Positions 11,154 through 21,700 of a stretch of DNA of 64,000 nt are shown piece by piece. The translations under genes and the position numbers were made by a program. The stretch is from Vibrio sp. CDRSL-10 TSBA (GTDB lineage Bacteria > Pseudomonadota > Gammaproteobacteria > Enterobacterales > Vibrionaceae): NCBI GenBank assembly GCA_039696685.1, contig CP155566.1, positions 1,116,001-1,180,000 on the forward strand, written 5' to 3'. The notes beneath the pieces are model-generated. The model saw only the letters and a program-made list of their open reading frames with translations. It had not been told where the DNA came from and did no database searches. The stretch's first letter is position 1, and the number at the start of each line of letters is the position of its first letter.

Positions 11154-11504
11154 ATGGCTGAAGAAACAATATTTAGCAAAATCATTCGCAAAGAAATTTC
11201 GGCTGATATCCTGTACCAGGATGATTTAGTGACGGCGTTTCGTGACATCAATCCGCGCGCACCAAGCCATGTGCTGATCATCCCGAACAAACTGATCCCG
11301 ACGGTCAACGATGTCCAGGAAGCTGACGAACTGGCGTTGGGCCGTATGTTTACCGTAGCGAAAAAAATTGCCGAGCAGGAAGGCATTGCCGAAGATGGCT
11401 ACCGTCTGCTGGTCAACTGTAATTCACACGGTGGGCAAGAGGTTTACCACATTCATATGCACCTGGTGGGTGGCCGCCCGCTGGGACCGCTATTGATGAG
11501 CTAA
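11154..11504 (+). CDS. hinT: HinT, HIT-family purine nucleoside phosphoramidase
   Basis: Small cytosolic hydrolase of AMP-amidate bonds. The 116-residue protein ends with the histidine triad HIHMH in [15 protein letters not shown], and has the N-terminal FSKIIRKEI and HVLIIPNK segments of the family. ATG 11154 is preferred over an upstream alternative because GGTGGAG precedes it. It heads a plus-strand run that resembles the E. coli hinT-ycfL-lpoB-thiK-ycfP-ndh order, but with an extra lipoprotein gene next and no nagZ. Confidence 0.95.
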   Translation: MAEETIFSKIIRKEISADILYQDDLVTAFRDINPRAPSHVLIIPNKLIPTVNDVQEADELALGRMFTVAKKIAEQEGIAEDGYRLLVNCNSHGGQEVYHIHMHLVGGRPLGPLLMS

Positions 11505-11565
11505 TTCCGGCCGGTTACCCGTATCAGTCGGGTAACCGTCTTCATTTCTTAAAGCGGAGTGTGCA

Positions 11566-12957
11566 GTGAAGTTTGATTTACGACACCTGACGGTTTCGCT
11601 TAGCTGTATTTGTCTCAGTGCCTGTGCCAATTTCACTGCCGGCAATCTGTTCAGTCATTACAGCGCGCAAAATTCAGATCTCTACCAGTCATTGCAAGCG
11701 GGTGATTACCAGCAGGCGAGCGAAGAGCTGCCTGATTATGTCGCCGGTGACATTCTGGATAACCTGGAAAAAGGCCGGGTCTATTTTCTCAACCAACAGT
11801 ATCCCGACAGTCAGGCGGCATTAGATCTGTCAGATCAGGCGGTCAGAGAACAGCAGGAACAAGCCACCATTTCACTGAGTGAGAGCGCCGGCAGTATTGG
11901 GTCTCTGGCTGTGAATGACAACTTGAATAGCTACACGCCAGCTGATTATGAACTGGGTTTTTTGCATCTTTATTTGGGGTTGAACTATATTCAAAACAAC
12001 AGATTAGAAGATGCTTTGGTGGAAATGCGCCGCGCTAACCAAGTGCAGGAACAGGCGCGTAAAACTCGGGAAGCCGAACTTGAGCAGGCGCAGCAGGAGC
12101 TGGAAGAGAAAGGCGTTACGCCTAATCTTGGCAGTGTGCTGGCCCGTTATCCGGATGGCGGTAAAACTTTGCAGGCGGTACAAAACGGTTATTTGCTCTA
12201 TCTATCGGCGCTGCTGTACGAGGCTGCGGACGACCCGAATAACGCGTATGTTGATTACCGACGCGCTCTGGCTGTCGCACCCGATAACCGGGCGGTGATC
12301 GACGGCACTTTGCGCGTTGCCAAGCGCTTGGGTATGCAGCAGGATTTGCAACAGCTCAAAGCGCGTTATGGTGATGTGTCGTCCTTGTCGGAACAACAGG
12401 GCCGGGTCATTGTATTGGATGAACAAGGTGTGGTTCAGGCGCTTGACAGCTGGCGTTTATCTTTACCGCTTTTTGACAGCCGGGGCAATACGGCGTTGTA
12501 TTCTATAGCGTTGCCGTATTATCCCAAGCAGTCTCGGTCTCAATTTGCACCGTTATTATTGAACAAGCAGCCGTTGAACAGTGAGCGACTGACTGACGTG
12601 GATCTGATGGCGCAACGTGATTTGTCCGAACGCATGCCCAAAATGGTGATTCGTCAGGCGTTACGTGTCGTGGCTAAAGATCAGGTTCGCAAAGAAACGA
12701 CCAAGGGTGATGGCCTGGGCAATCTGCTCTTTAACGTCCTCAACACGTTAACCGAGCAACCGGATACGCGCAGTTGGCTGACATTGCCTGCGGCGGTAAA
12801 TGCGACAGAGCAGACGGTTGCCGCTGGTGAGCAAGCCCTCGAGGTGGAAGGGCGCACCTATACTTTCAATGTACCGCAACAAGGTACAACCTTGGTGTGG
12901 CTGTCGCGTCAGGGGCGTAACGCCACAATATGGCATAAACAACTGGGAAGATTGTGA
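11566..12957 (+). CDS. COG3014-type lipoprotein with TPR-like helices
   Basis: A 463-residue exported protein with a lipobox (CLSACANF, Cys at about residue 20), so it should be lipid-anchored. The first half has repeated helical pairs rich in Tyr/Leu/Ala (ADYELGFLHLYLGLNYIQNN; NGYLLYLSALLYEA; NNAYVDYRRALAVAPDN) that read as TPR repeats, with a charged coiled-coil piece near residues 160-185. The second half is beta-rich and unassigned. The stop overlaps the next ATG (TGATG), so it is translationally coupled to ycfL. The position between hinT and lpoB suggests a cell-envelope role. The precise function is unknown. Confidence 0.85.
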   Translation: MKFDLRHLTVSLSCICLSACANFTAGNLFSHYSAQNSDLYQSLQAGDYQQASEELPDYVAGDILDNLEKGRVYFLNQQYPDSQAALDLSDQAVREQQEQATISLSESAGSIGSLAVNDNLNSYTPADYELGFLHLYLGLNYIQNNRLEDALVEMRRANQVQEQARKTREAELEQAQQELEEKGVTPNLGSVLARYPDGGKTLQAVQNGYLLYLSALLYEAADDPNNAYVDYRRALAVAPDNRAVIDGTLRVAKRLGMQQDLQQLKARYGDVSSLSEQQGRVIVLDEQGVVQALDSWRLSLPLFDSRGNTALYSIALPYYPKQSRSQFAPLLLNKQPLNSERLTDVDLMAQRDLSERMPKMVIRQALRVVAKDQVRKETTKGDGLGNLLFNVLNTLTEQPDTRSWLTLPAAVNATEQTVAAGEQALEVEGRTYTFNVPQQGTTLVWLSRQGRNATIWHKQLGRL

Positions 12958-13346
12958 TGAAAAATTGGTTTGTCAGTGTATTGGCCGCTCTGGCGCTACT
13001 GGGCTGTGCCGATAATACCGCAGGTTTACGGGTAGACGGAGCGACTCAGCGAGTGCTGATCGGCGATAACGTCCTGGCCGGGCGTCTGCATATCGAAGAT
13101 ATCTCATCCAGCATGGTTAACGGCCATACCCGGGGTGTGGTTCGTCTTTTGAGTAATTACCGGGGTGATCAGAATCTGCAATACCGCTTTTACTGGTATG
13201 ACGCTCAGGGATTAGAAGTGAACACTCAGCCTGGTGCCTGGAAACAGATCGTGATCCATGGTGAAGAGACAGTGTCGCTGTCTGAAGTGTCGGTTAAACC
13301 GGACGGTACACAGTTCCGGGTGCAAATTCGTGCAGCAAATGATTAA
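12957..13346 (+). CDS. ycfL: YcfL-like lipoprotein (DUF1425)
   Basis: Small 129-residue lipoprotein: signal peptide MKNWFVSVLAALALLG followed by the lipobox cysteine. The start ATG overlaps the stop of the preceding gene (TGATG); a GTG one codon earlier is less likely. The body is a compact beta-sandwich-like sequence (LQYRFYWYDAQGLEVN) typical of DUF1425. Its place directly before lpoB matches E. coli ycfL. The biochemical role is not known; the company it keeps suggests peptidoglycan-synthase control. Confidence 0.85.
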   Translation: MKNWFVSVLAALALLGCADNTAGLRVDGATQRVLIGDNVLAGRLHIEDISSSMVNGHTRGVVRLLSNYRGDQNLQYRFYWYDAQGLEVNTQPGAWKQIVIHGEETVSLSEVSVKPDGTQFRVQIRAAND

Positions 13347-13374
13347 TTTGTAGTTTAAGTTTAGAGGAAGCGTC

Positions 13375-13965
13375 ATGAAAAAAAGTGTTATTGCATTGCT
13401 GGGTCTGGTAATGCTGTTAGGTGGCTGTGCTAACCGGGTCAGCTATGGTGATGCACAAGCGGTTGAAACCGTTACTGTGGATTTCGGTTCTACCGATTTG
13501 CAAAAAATTGCGGCGGACATGGTCGACAGCATGATGATGTCAGGCTCAGTGGCTGCCATCACCCGCGACTCTCGTCCGATTGTTTTTGTTGAACGGATTA
13601 AGAACAAAACCAGTGAGCATATCGACACCGAATCTGTGACTGACACTATCAGCACCAAGCTTCTCAATTCGGGTAAGTTCCGTTTTGTGGATATGGACCG
13701 TGTCGAATCAGTACGTGATCAGCTTAAGTTCCAGAACAATGATGAACTGGTCAACCAGAGCACCGCAATCCAGTTCGGTAAAATGGTCGGCGCGGAATAC
13801 ATGCTGTACGGCAACCTGTCGAGCATTGTGAAAAATGCCGGTAGTGACAAAGACGTTTACTACAAAATGACCATGCGTTTGATGGATCTGAAGACTGGCC
13901 TGATTGAATGGGCGGACGAAACTGAAATTCGTAAACAGCAGTCTAAGAGCCTGTTCGGACTGTAA
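13375..13965 (+). CDS. lpoB: LpoB, activator of penicillin-binding protein 1B
   Basis: Outer-membrane lipoprotein that reaches through the peptidoglycan to stimulate PBP1B. The 196-residue precursor has the lipobox LLGGCAN (Cys about residue 19). The globular domain begins near residue 40 (STDLQKIAADMVDSMM) and carries the family stretch RPIVFVERIKNKTSEHIDTE. The Pro-rich linker of E. coli LpoB is nearly absent, as is usual in Vibrio relatives. An AGAGGAAG ribosome site precedes ATG 13375. It lies 28 bases after ycfL and 40 before thiK, so probably one operon. Confidence 0.92.
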   Translation: MKKSVIALLGLVMLLGGCANRVSYGDAQAVETVTVDFGSTDLQKIAADMVDSMMMSGSVAAITRDSRPIVFVERIKNKTSEHIDTESVTDTISTKLLNSGKFRFVDMDRVESVRDQLKFQNNDELVNQSTAIQFGKMVGAEYMLYGNLSSIVKNAGSDKDVYYKMTMRLMDLKTGLIEWADETEIRKQQSKSLFGL

Positions 13966-14005
13966 ACCGTCAGTAACCCGGTGACTGAATACTATGAGGT
14001 GAGTC

Positions 14006-14857
14006 ATGGCAAGAATGTCATGGAAAGAAGCATGCAAGCTGGATCCGACCCTGCAAGGGTTGACTCACTTTTTTAGTTTCCCGCCTGAATACGCGCAAAC
14101 GCTGACAGGCGGTCTCACCAACCGCTGCTGGAAAGTGGTCTGTTCGCAAGGCAACGCGTATGTCTGGCGGCCGACGACACTCATCACCAAAGCCTTTTCT
14201 ATTTCCCGTTATCAGGAATACCAAATTCTTAAAGCCATCCAATCCAGTCAGCTCAGCCCGGCCGCAATGCTGGTCAACGAACAGGGGTTGCTGGTGGAAT
14301 GGATAGAAGGTGACTCGCTCACCGATCAGCTCTCCTTTGATGGTCTGCTGCGTATGCAGGCGCGTATTCATGAACTGGCCATTAATCATATTCCGGTGGT
14401 TCCGTTCAGTTTCACCGCCCGGGTTGATCACTACTGGATGCAGATAAAGCCAGAGCTGAAAACGGAGCAGGTCCGGGCCTTGTATGAAGACTGGCGTAAT
14501 CCCCCTAATCTGGCCGAGGTTGCCCAGTGCCTGTGTCACTTTGATCTGGCGGGCTACAACATGGTCAAAACAGAATCGGGTAACAAGGTCATCGACTGGG
14601 AGTATGCCGGTATTGCCGATCCGCGCCTCGATTTGGCATTAAGCATCAATGTGGCGGGAGAGAAGATACTCGATGCGGTGTTCCGTTATTGCCAGCTGCG
14701 TGAAATTGAAGATGTCGATAAGTGGGTCAGCGGGGTGAAAGCCTGGCTGCCAAGAACCAATATGATGGCTTTGCTGTGGTATCTGCTGGCCTACCAGTTG
14801 TGGGGTGATGAAGAGTACCATCGGCAGGCGCTCCATTTGCAGGAAACGTTCTGTTGA
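14006..14857 (+). CDS. thiK: ThiK-like thiamine/choline kinase family phosphotransferase
   Basis: Small-molecule kinase of the aminoglycoside phosphotransferase fold; position after lpoB points to thiamine kinase (thiamine salvage). It has 283 residues. The catalytic loop is HFDLAGYNM (HxDxxxxN pattern, about residues 179-187). The metal-binding motif IDWEYAGIADPRLDLA follows at about 198-213. Near the N-terminus GGLTNRCWKV takes the place of the glycine loop. Substrate identity rests on gene order, not on sequence, so choline or another amino-alcohol remains possible. Confidence 0.82.
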   Translation: MARMSWKEACKLDPTLQGLTHFFSFPPEYAQTLTGGLTNRCWKVVCSQGNAYVWRPTTLITKAFSISRYQEYQILKAIQSSQLSPAAMLVNEQGLLVEWIEGDSLTDQLSFDGLLRMQARIHELAINHIPVVPFSFTARVDHYWMQIKPELKTEQVRALYEDWRNPPNLAEVAQCLCHFDLAGYNMVKTESGNKVIDWEYAGIADPRLDLALSINVAGEKILDAVFRYCQLREIEDVDKWVSGVKAWLPRTNMMALLWYLLAYQLWGDEEYHRQALHLQETFC

Positions 14858-14960
14858 TAGGATCACGCTTTGCAGGCTTTGCGCTGTCAATCCGGTAAAA
14901 GATTCATCAAAGCCTTACTGTTCGTGGTAGATTAAAACCTTAAGGGAATTGGGGGATAAT

Positions 14961-15500
14961 ATGATTATTTATTTGCATGGGTTTGATTCAACCAGCCCGG
15001 GAAACCACGAGAAAGTTCTGCAACTTCAGTTCATCGACGACGATGTACGTTTCATCAACTACAGTACGTTACATCCCAAACATGATATGCAGCATCTGCT
15101 GAAAGAAGTCCATAAAGCCATCGAGCAGTCGGATGACCCGCATCCGATCATTTGTGGTGTTGGCCTGGGGGGCTACTGGTCTGAACGTATCGGCTTTCTG
15201 TGTGGTATTAAACAGGTAATATTCAATCCGAATCTGCATCCGGAGCGCAACATGGTCGGCCGTATTGATCGCCCGGAAGAGTATGATGACATCGCAACCA
15301 AGTGTGTTGAGCAGTATCGGGTTAAGAACAAAGGCCGCTGTCTGGTGGTGCTGTCACGTAATGATGAACTGCTGGATAACAGTCAGACAGCCGCTGAATT
15401 ACAAGATTACTATCAGATCATCTGGGATGATGCCCAGTCACACAAATTCAAAAAGATTTCCCATCATCTCCAGGCGATGAAAGCGTTTAAAAATGCCTGA
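14961..15500 (+). CDS. ycfP: YcfP, UPF0227 esterase-like protein
   Basis: A 179-residue alpha/beta-hydrolase-fold protein of the UPF0227 family. It begins [18 protein letters not shown] and has the elbow segment [17 protein letters not shown] and the C-terminal [17 protein letters not shown] that supplies the histidine. The usual nucleophile serine of GxSxG is not evident in GVGLGG, as in other YcfP proteins, so activity is uncertain. The start at 14961 follows AGGGAATTGGGGG; a start four codons earlier is less likely. It is followed by a hairpin terminator. Confidence 0.88.
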   Translation: MIIYLHGFDSTSPGNHEKVLQLQFIDDDVRFINYSTLHPKHDMQHLLKEVHKAIEQSDDPHPIICGVGLGGYWSERIGFLCGIKQVIFNPNLHPERNMVGRIDRPEEYDDIATKCVEQYRVKNKGRCLVVLSRNDELLDNSQTAAELQDYYQIIWDDAQSHKFKKISHHLQAMKAFKNA

Positions 15501-15862
15501 TTATATTGGATGAAATCAGTTGCAGCGGTCCGCGTTATGGGCCGCTTTTTCATCTATTGGTGTCGCTTTCGAGCTATGATTATTGGCTTGCGTGGCGCAT
15601 TTAGCTCTATATAATGTCGGACTAACAAAAAAATTTGATAGCCGTCAAAAAAATACAGTAAGAGCAAGAAAGCAAACTTGCCCGAAATTCGCGTCCCGGG
15701 ACGCCTTTTAGCCGATATCCAGGCCAAAATTTGTGACGATAGAACACAGTGAAACCTCAGACAGGCATTGATACCCAAACGACAGTTTAAACAGATTCCG
15801 CTCGGTATGAGTTTTCGTGCCGAACCATAAAAATTGATCTATGTTTTTTGAGGATTGTTGTT
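15501..15862 (+). other. ycfP-ndh spacer with terminator and promoter region
   Basis: 362 bases without a gene. At 15524-15551 a hairpin (AGCGGTC / GGCCGCT) with a TTTTT tail should end the ycfP transcript. The rest is the ndh upstream region; it carries an FNR-like site at 15635-15648. Confidence 0.7.
15635..15648 (+). promoter_or_regulatory. candidate FNR site upstream of ndh
   Basis: TTGAT-AGCC-GTCAA matches the FNR consensus TTGAT-N4-ATCAA in nine of ten positions. E. coli ndh is a classical FNR-repressed gene, so the location makes sense: NADH dehydrogenase II would be turned down without oxygen. The site is 214 bases before the GTG start, so the promoter must lie nearby in the spacer. 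Confidence 0.45.
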
Positions 15863-17152
15863 GTGACACGCATTATCGTAGTAGGCGGTGGCGCGGGTGG
15901 TCTTGAGCTTGCAACCAAGCTGGGACGTACCCTTGGCCGTAAAAACCGCGCAGAAATCACGCTGGTAGACCGTAATTCAAGCCATCTGTGGAAACCTTTG
16001 TTACATGAAGTAGCAACGGGTTCTCTTGATGAAGGCGTTGACGCACTGAGTTACCGTGCGCATGCGAAAAACCACTGTTTTGATTTCCAATGGGGTAGCC
16101 TGGAAGCCATTGACCGGGACAATAAAACCATTCAGTTAAGTGAACTGCGCGACGAGCACGGTGAACTGCTGATGCCAACCCGCAAACTGAGCTATGACCT
16201 GCTGGTGATGGCGATCGGTTCCACTTCTAACGACTTCAACACGCCGGGTGTACGTGAAAACTGTATTTTCCTGGACAGCCCTGAGCAAGCCCACCGCTTC
16301 CGTACCGAAATGAACAACGAGTTCCTCAAGTTGCATGCGAAGAACGGTAACGGTACCGTCGATATCGCGATCGTTGGCGCAGGTGCGACCGGTGTTGAAT
16401 TGTCGGCAGAACTGCATAACGCGGTGAAAGAGCTGCGTACTTATGGCTTTGGCGATCTGGATTCCAGTAAGCTGAATGTTAACCTGATTGAAGCCGGTGA
16501 ACGTATCCTGCCTGCACTGCCGCCACGCATTTCTGCTGCAGCCCACAGTGAGCTGACCAAGCTTGGAGTGACCGTGCGCACTGCCACTATGGTCACTCAG
16601 GCGGACGAGGATGGCCTGACGACTAAAGATGGCGAGAAAATCTCGGCGCAAATCATGGTTTGGGCGGCAGGCATTAAAGCCCCTGACTTTATGAAAGATA
16701 TCGCCGGTCTGGAAACTAACCGCATTAACCAACTTGTGGTGAAAGACACGCTGCAAACCACGCGTGATGACAACATTTTTGTTATCGGCGATTTGGCCCA
16801 GTGTACCCAGGCGAACGGCTCATTCGTTCCGCCTCGTGCTCAGGCCGCACACCAGATGGCGTCTCAGGCGTTTAAAAACATCGTGGCTAAGCTCAACGGG
16901 CGTGAAATGAAAGCGTACGTGTACAAAGACCACGGTTCTCTGGTTTCTCTGAGCCGTTTCTCCACAGTCGGCAGCCTGATGGGTAACCTGACCAAAGGTT
17001 CGATGATGGTCGAAGGCCGCATTGCCCGCGTGGTATACATCTCGTTGTATCGTATGCACCAGATGGCGCTGCACGGTGTGGTCAAAACCGGACTTATGAT
17101 GCTGGTCGGACGCATCAACCGCGTACTGCGACCAAACCTGAAGTTACATTGA
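15863..17152 (+). CDS. ndh: Ndh, type II NADH:quinone oxidoreductase
   Basis: Non-proton-pumping respiratory NADH dehydrogenase, a peripheral membrane flavoprotein. With the GTG start at 15863 ([13 protein letters not shown], behind TTGAGG) the protein has 429 residues, matching the family. The FAD-binding [10 protein letters not shown] is at the N-terminus. The NADH-binding [13 protein letters not shown] lies near residue 170, and the second FAD motif IFVIGDLAQ near residue 305. The C-terminus is amphipathic and basic ([14 protein letters not shown]), which anchors the enzyme. A terminator follows. Confidence 0.96.
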   Translation: MTRIIVVGGGAGGLELATKLGRTLGRKNRAEITLVDRNSSHLWKPLLHEVATGSLDEGVDALSYRAHAKNHCFDFQWGSLEAIDRDNKTIQLSELRDEHGELLMPTRKLSYDLLVMAIGSTSNDFNTPGVRENCIFLDSPEQAHRFRTEMNNEFLKLHAKNGNGTVDIAIVGAGATGVELSAELHNAVKELRTYGFGDLDSSKLNVNLIEAGERILPALPPRISAAAHSELTKLGVTVRTATMVTQADEDGLTTKDGEKISAQIMVWAAGIKAPDFMKDIAGLETNRINQLVVKDTLQTTRDDNIFVIGDLAQCTQANGSFVPPRAQAAHQMASQAFKNIVAKLNGREMKAYVYKDHGSLVSLSRFSTVGSLMGNLTKGSMMVEGRIARVVYISLYRMHQMALHGVVKTGLMMLVGRINRVLRPNLKLH

Positions 17153-17179
17153 TTCAAGTTGTACCGATAACTGAAACGC

Positions 17180-17205
17180 AAAAAGCCCCGCCAGGGGCTT
17201 TTTTA
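17180..17205 (+). terminator. ndh terminator
   Basis: Stem AAAAGCCCC / GGGGCTTTT with a short loop and a T run, 28 bases after the ndh stop. Confidence 0.85.
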
Positions 17206-17313
17206 TATCCGGAATTGCTAAGTTGAAGCGTTGTTATGCTCTTAAGCTGTTCTGGTTATCCGCCGCTCTGGTTTAAATGAATAGGTTTAAGTGAGCGGGT
17301 TTGAGCGAAGACG

Positions 17314-17850
17314 TCAGGGGATCAAAGCAAACACGATACCGTCTCTGGGCTGGCCGTTAAACAGGTAGCGATTACGAGCCAGGCTCTCTTGCTGCGCGCC
17401 ACAGGCTATAGCGAGACGTTGGCTGGGGACGTTATCCGGGTCACAGACGATTTCCAGCCGGGTCAGTTTCATGTGGCTGAAGCAGTACTCAATCAGAGCG
17501 TTCAGCGCCTCACGGCCCACACCCTGTTGCTGATGATGGTCAGCAACCCAGTAGCCAAGGCTGGCCATATTAAAGGTGTGATAGAACTCGTTAATGGCGA
17601 CCATGCCAAGCAGGGTTTGTTGCCGTTTGTCGAAAATACCAAAACCGTAGGAATCGGCCTTCACCCAATTGAGGCGGGTGGCCAGCACAAAACGCTCGGC
17701 TTCCAGATCAGAAAAGTCAGCACTGCACCAGTCTACCCATTGATGCAGTGACGGTGACTGACGCACACAGTTTGCTAACTGCTCAGTTTCATCGAGAGTG
17801 ATTAAGCGCAGCTGCAGGCGTTGGGTGACTATCTGAAAATCAGGGCTCAT
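17314..17850 (-). CDS. GNAT acetyltransferase, RimJ/RimL type
   Basis: N-acetyltransferase of about 178 residues. It starts TQRLQLRLITLDETEQL like the RimL/ribosomal-protein-serine acetyltransferase group. It has the acetyl-CoA loop QQGVGREALNALIEY and the closing NVPSQRLAIACGAQQES strand-helix. The longer open frame to 17892 begins inside a hairpin and looks untranslated; ATG 17850 (MSPDFQIV) is chosen. It is the last gene on the csiV-mfd strand but is separated from csiV by that hairpin. The substrate cannot be told. Confidence 0.85.
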   Translation of the reverse strand: MSPDFQIVTQRLQLRLITLDETEQLANCVRQSPSLHQWVDWCSADFSDLEAERFVLATRLNWVKADSYGFGIFDKRQQTLLGMVAINEFYHTFNMASLGYWVADHHQQQGVGREALNALIEYCFSHMKLTRLEIVCDPDNVPSQRLAIACGAQQESLARNRYLFNGQPRDGIVFALIP

Positions 17851-17877
17851 AGCGATAACCTGGTTTTTTGCCATAAA

Positions 17878-17903
17878 CATAAACGCCCGCATGGGGCGTT
17901 TAC
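17878..17903 (-). terminator. hairpin after csiV
   Basis: TAAACGCCC / GGGGCGTTTA arms around a short loop. The minus-strand T run is poor (ATGTTTATGG), so it may attenuate rather than stop transcription from csiV into the acetyltransferase gene. Confidence 0.5.
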
Positions 17904-17913
17904 ACAGATATCT

Positions 17914-18690
17914 TTACTGGCTGTCGGCGACTTTACGTACCTGAATGATCATGCCCATCAGCGGGTGATCCAGATAGTGGGTTTCGCTGCTGCGCATACG
18001 TCGCTTCTGGTCCATGCGGTAACTTTTCAGGAAAGACTCAGTTTCCACCTGCGGAGAGACGGATTCGAGATTACCGGACTGCACGGTCGCGCCTTCGTCC
18101 TGCGGGTTCAGTGCCAGGCTTAGCGGCGAATCTTTGATGATGACGTCACGCACACTCGGTTCTTTCAGGTCGAGAGTGGTTTCGGCGTACAAGTAATGCT
18201 GAACATAGATCTGCAGCGTGCCATCAAGTTCGTACAAAGGTTTGGCGACGCTCTGTTCGATGACATCATTGACAGGTATTGCCGCATTTTTTTGTCCGGC
18301 CTGGCTGCCGTCAGCGCGAAACTCTTCTGAATAGTCGCGGCCGGCCCGGATATGAAACACCGGCGCGGCAGCGCGGCCTTCATCACCCTGACGCCATGCT
18401 GTGTGCATCAGCACTTTAAAACCAGCGTGGTTTTTCAGGCGCTGCTCCTGATCATTGAGCTGATATTGCGAAGCTGGCAGCATGGTCACGCCTTTACTCT
18501 GGCGATAACCGGCGTCGCTAAAGCTGCCGGCACGTTTCATGCTAATTTCTGGCAGGTTATCCGGCCAGGATTCACTGACTTTCTCTGCATCAACTGCCCG
18601 TTTGAAAATGATCACTTCAATATCAAACTGTCGTTGAGCCAAGCTTGGCATAGAGACAAGCAAAAGCAGTAGTGGGATCAGTTTTTTCAT
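17914..18690 (-). CDS. csiV: CsiV, periplasmic regulator of PBP1A
   Basis: Exported protein of 258 residues with signal peptide MKKLIPLLLLLVSMPSLAQ. It matches the Vibrio protein CsiV, which works with LpoA to activate the peptidoglycan synthase PBP1A. It starts with the mature segment RQFDIEVIIFKRAVDAEKV and ends with THYLDHPLMGMIIQVRKV, both typical. It lies directly downstream of mfd on the same strand, the arrangement I recall from V. cholerae. Beyond the signal peptide no catalytic motif is visible; the family has none. Confidence 0.88.
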   Translation of the reverse strand: MKKLIPLLLLLVSMPSLAQRQFDIEVIIFKRAVDAEKVSESWPDNLPEISMKRAGSFSDAGYRQSKGVTMLPASQYQLNDQEQRLKNHAGFKVLMHTAWRQGDEGRAAAPVFHIRAGRDYSEEFRADGSQAGQKNAAIPVNDVIEQSVAKPLYELDGTLQIYVQHYLYAETTLDLKEPSVRDVIIKDSPLSLALNPQDEGATVQSGNLESVSPQVETESFLKSYRMDQKRRMRSSETHYLDHPLMGMIIQVRKVADSQ

Positions 18691-18760
18691 TATGACTCCG
18701 TCATTCAGTGCAACGCACTTGGTTCATTATGCGTCCGGCGCTTACGCTGCGCCGGTACGT

Positions 18761-21700
18761 TTAAGCTGCTGGTAGCAGATTTTGCTGAAACTCTTCCAGC
18801 ATATTTGCTACGAACTGAATTCGCTCTCGGCGATCGACCAAAGGTATGGCAAATTTGAACTTGGTCGGCCCTTCCATCGAAAATTGTTTCGGCTGAGACT
18901 GCAATAGTTTAACCAAAAACATCGGGTTAATGTCAGCATTCGGATAGAACTCAATGTAGCCGCCTTTCTCGTGCGCTTCAATTTTACGGATTTTCAGCGT
19001 GGCTGCATCCAGTTTCAATTCGGCAATCGAGAGCAGATTCAGTGCTGCATCAGGTAATTTGCCGAAACGGTCGATAAGCTCGACTTTCAGTTCGGCCAGT
19101 TCATCACTGTGGCTGACGCTGGCGATCTGTTTATACATCGACAGACGCGTGTTGATGTCCGGAATGTAATCGTCCGGCAGCAGTGCCGGAATGCGCAGCT
19201 CCACTTCGGTTTGCTCACGCAGCAAATCATCCAGTGACGGCTCTTTGCCTGACTTCAAAGCTTCAACCGCTTGTTCGAGCATTTCCATGTACAGCGTGAA
19301 ACCGATCGACTGAATCTGGCCGCTTTGTTCATCACCGAGCAGCTCACCGGCACCACGAATTTCCAAATCGTGCGTCGCGAGGGTGAAACCGGCACCGAGA
19401 TCTTCCAGTGAGGCGATCGCCTCCAGGCGTTTCTGCGCATCCTTGGTCATCGCTTTCGGATGCGGTGTCAGCAGATATGCGTACGCCTGGTGATGCGAGC
19501 GGCCAACCCGTCCGCGCAACTGGTGTAACTGCGCCAGACCCAGCGAATCCGCCCGGTTCATGATGATGGTATTGGCGGTCGGGACGTCGATACCGGTCTC
19601 GATGATGGTGGTACACACCAACAGGTTAAAGCGCTGGTGGTAAAAATCGTTCATGACCCGTTCCAGCTCGCGCTCGCGCATCTGGCCGTGGGCAATGGTG
19701 ATACGTGCTTCCGGAATCAGCTTCTCCAGATCAGCGGCGACTTTCTCAATCGTCTCGACCTGATTATGCAGGAAGTAGACCTGGCCGCCACGCATGATCT
19801 CACGCAGTGCAGCTTCACGGATGACGGTATCGTCACTTTCCCGCACAAAGGTTTTGATCGCCATGCGGCGCGCGGGCGGCGTGGCAATGATAGACAGATC
19901 ACGCATCCCGCTCATCGCCATATTCAGCGTACGTGGGATAGGCGTTGCGGTCAGAGTCAGAATATCGACATCGGCGCGCATCGCTTTGACTTTTTCCTTC
20001 TGGCGCACTCCGAACCGGTGTTCTTCATCTACGATCAGCAGACCCAAATCGGCAAACTTGATCTCGCTGGAAAGCAGTTTATGAGTACCGACCAGGATAT
20101 CGACTTTACCATCGGCCACATCCTGCAGAATTTGCTTCTGCTCTTTGGCCGATTTAAAACGCGACAGCACTTCAACCCGGATGGGCAGATTGGCGAAGCG
20201 GTCACGGAAGTTCTCAAAGTGCTGCTGGGCGAGCAGGGTAGTCGGCACTAACACCGCCACCTGCTTGTTGTTGTCAGTCGAGACAAAAGCTGCGCGCATC
20301 GCTACTTCGGTTTTACCAAAGCCGACATCACCACACACCAGACGATCCATCGCTTTTGGTTGGCACATATCTGACAATACCGCGTTGATCGCCATCGCCT
20401 GATCGTCGGTCTCTTCAAACGGGAAGCCGGATTTAAATGTGGCGTACTGGCCGCGGTCAAGCTGGAATTTATAGCCTGGCTTGAGCTCGCGTTTGGCGTA
20501 CACATCAAGCAGTTTCTGCGGCCACGTCACGGACTTTCTCTGCCGCTTTACGGCGCGCTTTGGCCCAGGCTTCACCACCCAGTTTATGCAGCGGCGCAGC
20601 TTCTTCCGCACCGCCGGAGTAGCGGCTGATGAGGTTGAGCGACGACACCGGTACATACAACTTGGCATCGTTCTGATATTCGAGGGTGACGTATTCGGTG
20701 GTCATGCCGCCCGCTTCCAGCGTCTGCAGACCAAGATAACGTCCGATACCGTGGTCGATATGCACTACCGGTTGGCCAGGTTTAAGTTCGGCCAGATTAC
20801 GGATGACCGTATCGCTGTTGGTCGCTTTGCGCTCTTTTTTACGTCGTTTGGCAACGCGGTCGCCCAACAGGTCGCTTTCGCAAATCAGCGCCAGTTGCTG
20901 ATCGCCGAAAATAAAGCCGTGTTCGGCCGAGCCCTGAATCAGGGCAAATTTTTCATCGCTACGGCACGCCGTGGCAAAATCAGGCTGGCTGATCGGGCGC
21001 AGCTTGATACGTTGCAGCAGCTCCAGCAGAGCTTCACGGCGACCTTCCGACTCAACAGAGAAGATGATTTTGCCGGCAAACTGTTCACTGAACTGACGCA
21101 GTGCGGCCAGCGGCTCTTTGTTCTGATGCTGTACCGCTACATCCGGCAGCGGGCGGATGTCCGGATTGACCCGGCCCGCTTTCTTTTCCACCGCATCAAC
21201 CGAAACGGTCAGTTGCGGCAGGGTTTTAAAGCGCGCAAATAGTTCGTCTTTTTTCAGCCACAGTTCGTGCGGCGGTAACAGCGGGCGCAGCGGGTCAACT
21301 TTGCGCTGATCGTAGCGGTAATCAACATCTTTGAGGAAGTGATCTACTGACTGTTCCAGTGCGCCGACGGTGATGAGCTGACTGCCCTCGGGCAGGTAAT
21401 CAAACAGGGTTTCGGTGTGCTCGAAAAACAGCGGCTGCCAGTATTCGATACCGGCCGGCCAGGTGCCTTTCGACACCTGCATGTAGACAGATTCTGGTTC
21501 GCGGCGCGCTTCAAACCGTTGGCGCCAGCGGGTGCGAAACTCTTCAATGGCCTGCTCGTTGGACGGAAATTCATGCGCCGGCAGCAGACAAATCTCCCTG
21601 ATCTCTTCGATCGAGCGCTGGTTTTCCGGATCGAAGGTGCGGATGGTGTCGATCTCGTCATCGAAAAAGTCGATCCGGTACGGATCGCTGCTGCCCATCG

